Positions 34,211 to 38,563 of a DNA stretch of 38,563 bases are shown piece after piece. A program made the translations under genes and the position numbers. This DNA comes from Apostichopus parvimensis (lineage: Eukaryota > Echinodermata > Holothuroidea > Aspidochirotida > Stichopodidae): contig KN885218.1 in NCBI GenBank assembly GCA_000934455.1, positions 22,554-61,116 of the forward strand, in the 5' to 3' direction. The notes under the pieces were generated by a model. That model was not told the DNA's origin, searched no databases, and saw only the letters and a list, made by a program, of their open reading frames with translations. Positions within the stretch are counted from its first letter, which is position 1. Each line of letters begins with the position of its first letter.

Positions 34211-34528
34211 GCCTTGTCACAACTTCTCTTGCCATATATTCCAACTCGCACACTTCGTTCCTCCAACAAACTGTATTTAACTGTTCCTAAACCACGCTTG
34301 AAGACCTATGGTTACAGAAGCTTTGAATACTCTTGATCTTATCTCTGGAACAAGTTACCAGACCACATTCGAACATGCTCTAAACTTTCTTCAAAAGTCT
34401 ACTTAAGACCCACCCATCTTTTCACTTGTTCTTTTGTTAATTAATCTGTTTTCTTTGTAAAGCGCCTTGAGCAGTGACTTTTGTCTACTGATTTGGCGCT
34501 ATATAAGTCTACTTTATTATTATTATTA
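34211..34528 (+). pseudogene. LINE remnant: RT C-terminal end plus 3' UTR
   Basis: The frame from 34211 reads ALSQLLLPYIPTRTLRSSN, then a VPKPRLKTYGYRSF block, an in-frame TGA (34334-34336), then LWNKLPDHIRTCSKLSSKV and a YLRPTHLF end, stopping at 34442-34444. The PYIPTRTLRSSN ... KTYGYRSF ... LWNKLPDHIR ... THLF order is the standard C-terminus of CR1/L2/Jockey-type LINE polyproteins. The 3' UTR carries the stem AGCGCC/GGCGCT (34461-34466, 34495-34500) and ends in ATT repeats (34514-34528). The same tail occurs on the minus strand at 17181-17245. It is 5'-truncated and broken by the internal stop; the exact 5' end is unclear and may lie slightly upstream. Confidence 0.85.
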
Positions 34529-35838
34529 CAGACACATAAATGCTATTTTCACCTTAATAGTGTGTTGTAGCTATATTGTGTTATCCTACAAGTTTATATT
34601 CTAAATACCTTGATCATGTAATGTATGTACTTACAGCTTGCCAAATCTGCAAGATATGCATCCATGGTTGAATCTTAGGGTAACCTTATCGTAGGGTCTT
34701 TATGCGGTTTACAACAAGAGATGATAGAAGATGATCTGATGTTGCATATAACCCCTCTCTCACAATCATCATGCACAAAGTTAGAAAACTATAAAACAAA
34801 ATGCCCGAAGAGTTGCCTCTTACATTTCTTGTATTTTATGGTAACTTGATTGATTTGTTGGATTTGAAGACAACTTTTTAATATGTAAGTATATCTAACC
34901 AAATATTTTAAGCAAATGCTTTTCTCCAGACGATATCAATTAATGAAGCATAAAATACTAACTTCTGGATACACACGTTTTGTTGCCATGGATACCGGCT
35001 AATATTGTGATAGCAATAAATGGTAATTCACACTTAAACATTTACTCTTTGGTAGAATATAGCTGAGAGCATCTCAAGCGGACTAATAACATGCAAGACT
35101 GATATATGCCCAAAAGAGGTTCCTATGCAGCTTGCAGTTCAATGACACATGAGTGGACGGTTTTCTCAAGCCCAACTCTACGGTCGGAGTAGTTACATAG
35201 CAATAAAAGAGAATATATAAATAAACAAATAAAAAAAGGGGGAGATACATGCCTAGAGACAAAGCAAATTGATGATTTTTCTTGGGTTAAGATGAAGTTT
35301 AGATTCAATCAAATTGGTACGCAACTCGAGTATCTCAATTGTCTCTGGGTATTGACAGAAGTTAAAATATAGGAATTTTGCAGTTAAAGAGCGAATTTAA
35401 ATACTTTACTGCAAACTGTATATCTATATATATCTATATATCGCAGGTGGATTTTATCGCTGAAAGACGGGAATGAATTATTCTGCGGTCCTCTGAAGCG
35501 AAATCGCTGCAAGATATAAATGTTTTTAATCATTGCCAGAAGATGAAAGTATAGATCATGTGAACATTGAAAGTACGACACAGTTCATTCACCATACGTA
35601 TAATGCAGTGACCGTAAGTTAATTTCAAGAAAACTCTATTTAAAATTTTTAAAAAAGGTCCTTCATCAATCCAATAAGTACACAATATCAACAAAATTTG
35701 AATACCACTTCATCCTATGACGACTCATTATATGAAAAAAGAAATGATAAGTCAAAATGAGCTAAATGATGGATCATGTACACTTCTCCACTAAAATATG
35801 GAAAGCAGAAGAAAGTACATATTTATAGAGGAGATGCA
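34529..35838. other. Anonymous AT-rich stretch
   Basis: No gene was supported. A TATC/TATA tract lies at 35418-35442. Confidence 0.5.
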
Positions 35839-36174
35839 TGGATAATGAGGAAAACACATCAAGATCTTTTACATAGTTTTATCCTTTTATAATATCCTTT
35901 TTCTCTAAAAAAGGCATGTCACATCAGGGATGGGAACAGTGGATAGGGGGTGGGGGGAAGGATTTGTTTTCACTCTCCACCCCCTCTCCCTTACCTCAAT
36001 GATGTGTGGATAATGAGAAAACACATCAAGATCTTTTACATAGTTTTATCCTTTTATATATATCCTTTTTCTCTGAAAAAGGCATGTCACATCAGGGATG
36101 GGAACAGAGGATGGGGGATGGTGGGAGGGACTTTTTTTCACTCTCCATTCCTGTCGCCCTTACCTCAATGATCT
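35839..36174. repeat. Tandem duplication, unit 168 bp, two copies
   Basis: TGGATAATGAGGAAAACACA at 35839 and TGGATAATGAGAAAACACAT at 36007 start near-identical units. Both continue with the ATCAAGATCTTTTACATAG block, the GGCATGTCACATCAGGGATG block and the CTTACCTCAATGAT end. The G-rich tract in the middle differs (runs of 5 and 6 Gs split by T in copy 1; shorter runs split by AT and T in copy 2). A short TTACCTCGACGATGTG echo at 36240-36255 may be the edge of a third copy. Confidence 0.95.
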
Positions 36175-36530
36175 CATATATTCAATTCAAACAAATATTT
36201 CACAAGCTTGACCCACTAGCCAATTTATATTTGTGGTAGTTACCTCGACGATGTGTTCAGTACAAGGAGTGTTGATTTATGTTGATATGTATATGCTGTA
36301 TGTTTACAAAATTGCATTTAATGTAACTCTTGCTATACTGATAAACAGTATTAAAACTTTTTAACATTAAAAACACTATTCTCTTTATGGTTTCCCAAAA
36401 GGGAAAACTATGGAGTTACTCTTACCGACCTTGCAAAATTGTGAGGGGGGGCCGCGGATTGCAAAGTCGATAATGACTATATCGCTGATTGCCAAGTCAG
36501 TTATTACTAGCACGGTTGGGTTCGTCCAAC

Positions 36531-36581
36531 ATGGCAGCATACAGAAATGTTGTACTCAAAGCCGAAGCCGAAGTGAATTAA
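36531..36581 (+). CDS. Candidate start-codon mini-frame in a CpG-richer patch
   Basis: ATG at 36531 in context CCAACATGGCAGC opens MAAYRNVVLKAEAEVN and stops at 36579-36581. The patch 36440-36580 has more CpG than its neighbours. The start context resembles the YY1-like AAnATGGC motif found near animal start sites. GAA|GTGAAT inside could be a weak splice donor. No partner exon is identifiable, so this is only a lead. Confidence 0.12.
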   Translation: MAAYRNVVLKAEAEVN

Positions 36582-37340
36582 TAAGGTTACACATCCAGAG
36601 TCTTATGCAGTTCTACAACACTGCCCTTATTACCTTTCACAAACCATTTCATACTGTAGTTTGGATTTCTCTTTGCATTCTTTACAATATACAATTTGAA
36701 TATCCACCCTTTAATAAGACTGCCTTTCATTTTTGCTCCACTGCCCACTTCTAATTCACCTTTCAAGGTTATTAGTCTTGAACGTTAGCCTGTGTGTTAC
36801 ATAATCAATTTGCCATGCCTAGCAAAGAAAACCAGAGCGTAGAAAAGTCACTTGCACAGCTCAAATTTCCTGCGATCTACTGCGAGAGCCTATTAAAATG
36901 CCCGAAGCAGGTAAACTGTTATGGCAGTGGTAAATCTGATCTGGAACTCGCAACAAAAACAAGACACATTAATGATACGGAATTAAAGGCTAACACAATC
37001 TTTTAGCTTAATTCTTCATCCACAAGCATGCTATCCATCAAGCAGCTCCTTGAGTGGAATTGTATAGAATGTAACTGTTTTAAGTTTGTTCAATGATTAC
37101 AAAAACCCATTTTGGTAGGGTCATTAGCATTTATAGCCAGCTATCCATTTCAAGTAGTGGTCAATCAACATTTAACATTTTCCATTTTACATGTAAATTT
37201 GCATGTACTGTGTTTTAATGCTAAGTAGTCTATTCACAATGGAAACTGTCCCAGATGGCAAAATGTCCTGGATTGAATCACATTACTATATTATCAAATC
37301 AAATTAATGTTATTCTGAATAAAGTGGATTTGAATTATCA
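36582..37340. other. Anonymous stretch
   Basis: No gene was supported; the short frames at 36410-36754 and 36794-37006 show no domains. Confidence 0.5.
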
Positions 37341-37806
37341 ACCAAACTCAGAAAGCTGCTTTAAATTTGATGTTCTTCTGCTCTAGCTGTATAACCAAAC
37401 TCAGAAAGCTGCTTTAAATTTGTTGTTCTTCTACTAAAACTGTATTACTAAACTCAGAAAGCTGCTTTAAGTTGTTCTTCAACTAAAGCTGTATAACCAA
37501 ACTCAGAAAGCTGCTTTAAAGCTGTTGTTCTTCTGCTAAAGCTGTTTAACCAAACTATAAAGAAAAGCTGCTTTAAGTTGTTCTTCAACTAAAGCCGTAT
37601 AACCAAACTCAGAAAGCTGCTTTAAAGCTGTTGTTCTTCTGCTAAAGCTGTTTAACCAAACTATAAAGAAAAGCTGCTTTAAGTTGTTCAGCAATTAAAG
37701 CTGTAAAACCAAACTCAGAAAGCTGCTTTAAATTGTTCTTCTGCTAAAGCTGTATAACCAAACTCACAAAGCTGCTTTAAGTTGTTCTTCTGCTAAAGCT
37801 GTATAA
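37341..37806. repeat. Minisatellite, nine units of 49-53 bp
   Basis: Units start at 37341, 37394, 37447, 37496, 37549, 37602, 37655, 37708 and 37757, ending at 37806. The consensus is ACCAAACTCAGAAAGCTGCT, then TTAA, GTTGTTCTTCTGCTAAAGCT and GTATA. Units 4-5 (37496-37601) and 6-7 (37602-37707) form a nearly identical 106-bp dimer, in which the second member has CTATAAAGAAAAGC in place of CTCAGAAAGC. The array therefore has a higher-order pattern. Confidence 0.95.
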
Positions 37807-37959
37807 CCAGGATATATTATTACACTTCCCAGTTCTTACTGTTTTACTTCTCCTTCCCTTAAAGGGGCAATCAAGGTTATGACACTGAAGGTTATACTCT
37901 CACCAAACTCAACCTTTTGCGGTGTCTTTCTTGGAATCTCCATCCGCATCACCTCTCTC

Positions 37960-38270
37960 CTTGATCATTCTAAAATATCAAGCTCTTTACTTCACACCGA
38001 TACACTCCCGCTGACGTCAAAGTCTTACATTGTTCAATTTTTTCCACCCCGGTTCAGCGACACCTCGCCGACGGGTACCCGGTATACGGGTTGTTGGTCA
38101 TCAACAATTTATGGCGGCGGTATTGTACGGCTCATGATTAATTCAGACGATAACGGCGACGGCGTCGAGAAACAATGTCACTCACTAAGAAAACTTGTTC
38201 GAGTATTTATACCACCGAGGACTTGTAATTTGCGTCTGACAGTATAAAGACGCGACTGACGTGTTCGATA
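37960..38270. promoter_or_regulatory. CpG-richer segment with CRE and TATA-like sites
   Basis: CpG dinucleotides are clearly denser than in the rest of the window. A full CRE palindrome TGACGTCA lies at 38012-38019. TATAAATA occurs on the minus strand at about 38206-38213, and TATAAAG on the plus strand at about 38241-38247. These could belong to a promoter or enhancer of a gene outside the window, on either strand. The 122-codon frame at 37879-38247 has no domain and is not called. The direction of transcription cannot be told. Confidence 0.25.
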
Positions 38271-38563
38271 CGTATGTTCAGTGAAAATGAAACACCTTTT
38301 TAATGACTAACTCACTGATTGATTTTTACTGTCTTAATTAATTACGTTTGATACACAACATCATTTCAAACCAAAGCTGTGCACATGTATGCTAATTGCA
38401 ATGGAGATGACACCTATGAAACAGGACAATATTTTGTGTAAATTCACCACCGTTTTACATTTCATAAAAATGAATTACTACTTTACAAGTACAAATTACA
38501 AGGGCTATTAACATTATACTGACTGCTATTATTATTACTATCATTTGCAACCTTGCAATAATT
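38271..38563. other. Anonymous AT-rich end of window
   Basis: No gene or repeat boundary was seen; a short ATT repeat lies at 38527-38541. Confidence 0.5.

Noticed and set aside
37879..38247. 122-codon frame at the right edge
   Set aside because: No domain or repeat; openness is explained by higher GC content; retained only as a CpG-rich regulatory candidate.

Overview
The window looks like non-coding nuclear DNA from an animal genome, most likely a marine invertebrate; an echinoderm or another invertebrate deuterostome would fit, but that is inference only. The reasons are: AT-rich sequence with no dense open reading frames, a scaffold gap of 812 Ns, abundant microsatellites, very long G or C homopolymer runs, a tRNA-derived SINE, 5'-truncated LINE tails, TIR DNA transposons of the CAGTGGCG type, and TTAA-flanked MITEs. 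I could not support any complete host protein-coding gene. The longest ATG-initiated frames outside repeats are about 110-130 codons, unsupported, and mostly explained by repeats or chance. Bacterial features (operons, RBS, CRISPR) are not expected and were not seen.

Layout. 1-5.9 kb: anonymous AT-rich DNA with a 241-bp TTAA MITE (1879-2119) and a hammerhead-ribozyme-like motif on the minus strand (2338-2376). 5.9-8.3 kb: a repeat-dense block holding a tRNA-derived SINE, a second SINE fragment, a microsatellite, and a nested cluster of TIR transposons. That cluster contains a 437-bp truncated LINE flanked by a perfect 11-bp target-site duplication. 8.3-15.6 kb: mostly anonymous, with a 369-bp tandem duplication (10.2-10.9 kb), a possible small MITE (13.27-13.52 kb) and several poly-G/C runs. 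15.6-22.1 kb: a second TTAA MITE, a LINE 3' end on the minus strand, a 43-bp tandem duplication, a G-rich transposon-like remnant, a second hammerhead-like core (21457-21481, minus) and a perfect 13-bp-arm hairpin. 22141-22952: assembly gap. 23-27.5 kb: diverged and recent tandem duplications of about 415 and 215 bp. 27.56-29.08 kb: a second nested TIR transposon sharing a core with the first cluster in opposite orientation. 29-35.8 kb: anonymous DNA with an inverted telomere-like TTAGGG patch (32681-32715) and a LINE C-terminal remnant (34211-34528). 35.8-38.5 kb: a 168-bp tandem duplication, a nine-unit minisatellite of about 53 bp, and a CpG-richer edge (37.96-38.27 kb) that could be regulatory.

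How the parts relate. There is no pathway here; the window is a record of mobile-element activity and local duplication. Three copies of one roughly 95-bp transposon core occur in it. Two copies of one LINE family share a 3' hairpin tail, and two MITEs probably share a family. Two hammerhead-like RNA motifs point to Penelope-like or retrozyme-type elements, although no reverse transcriptase of that class is visible. The tandem duplications act as internal controls and show that G/C homopolymer runs have changed length between paired copies.
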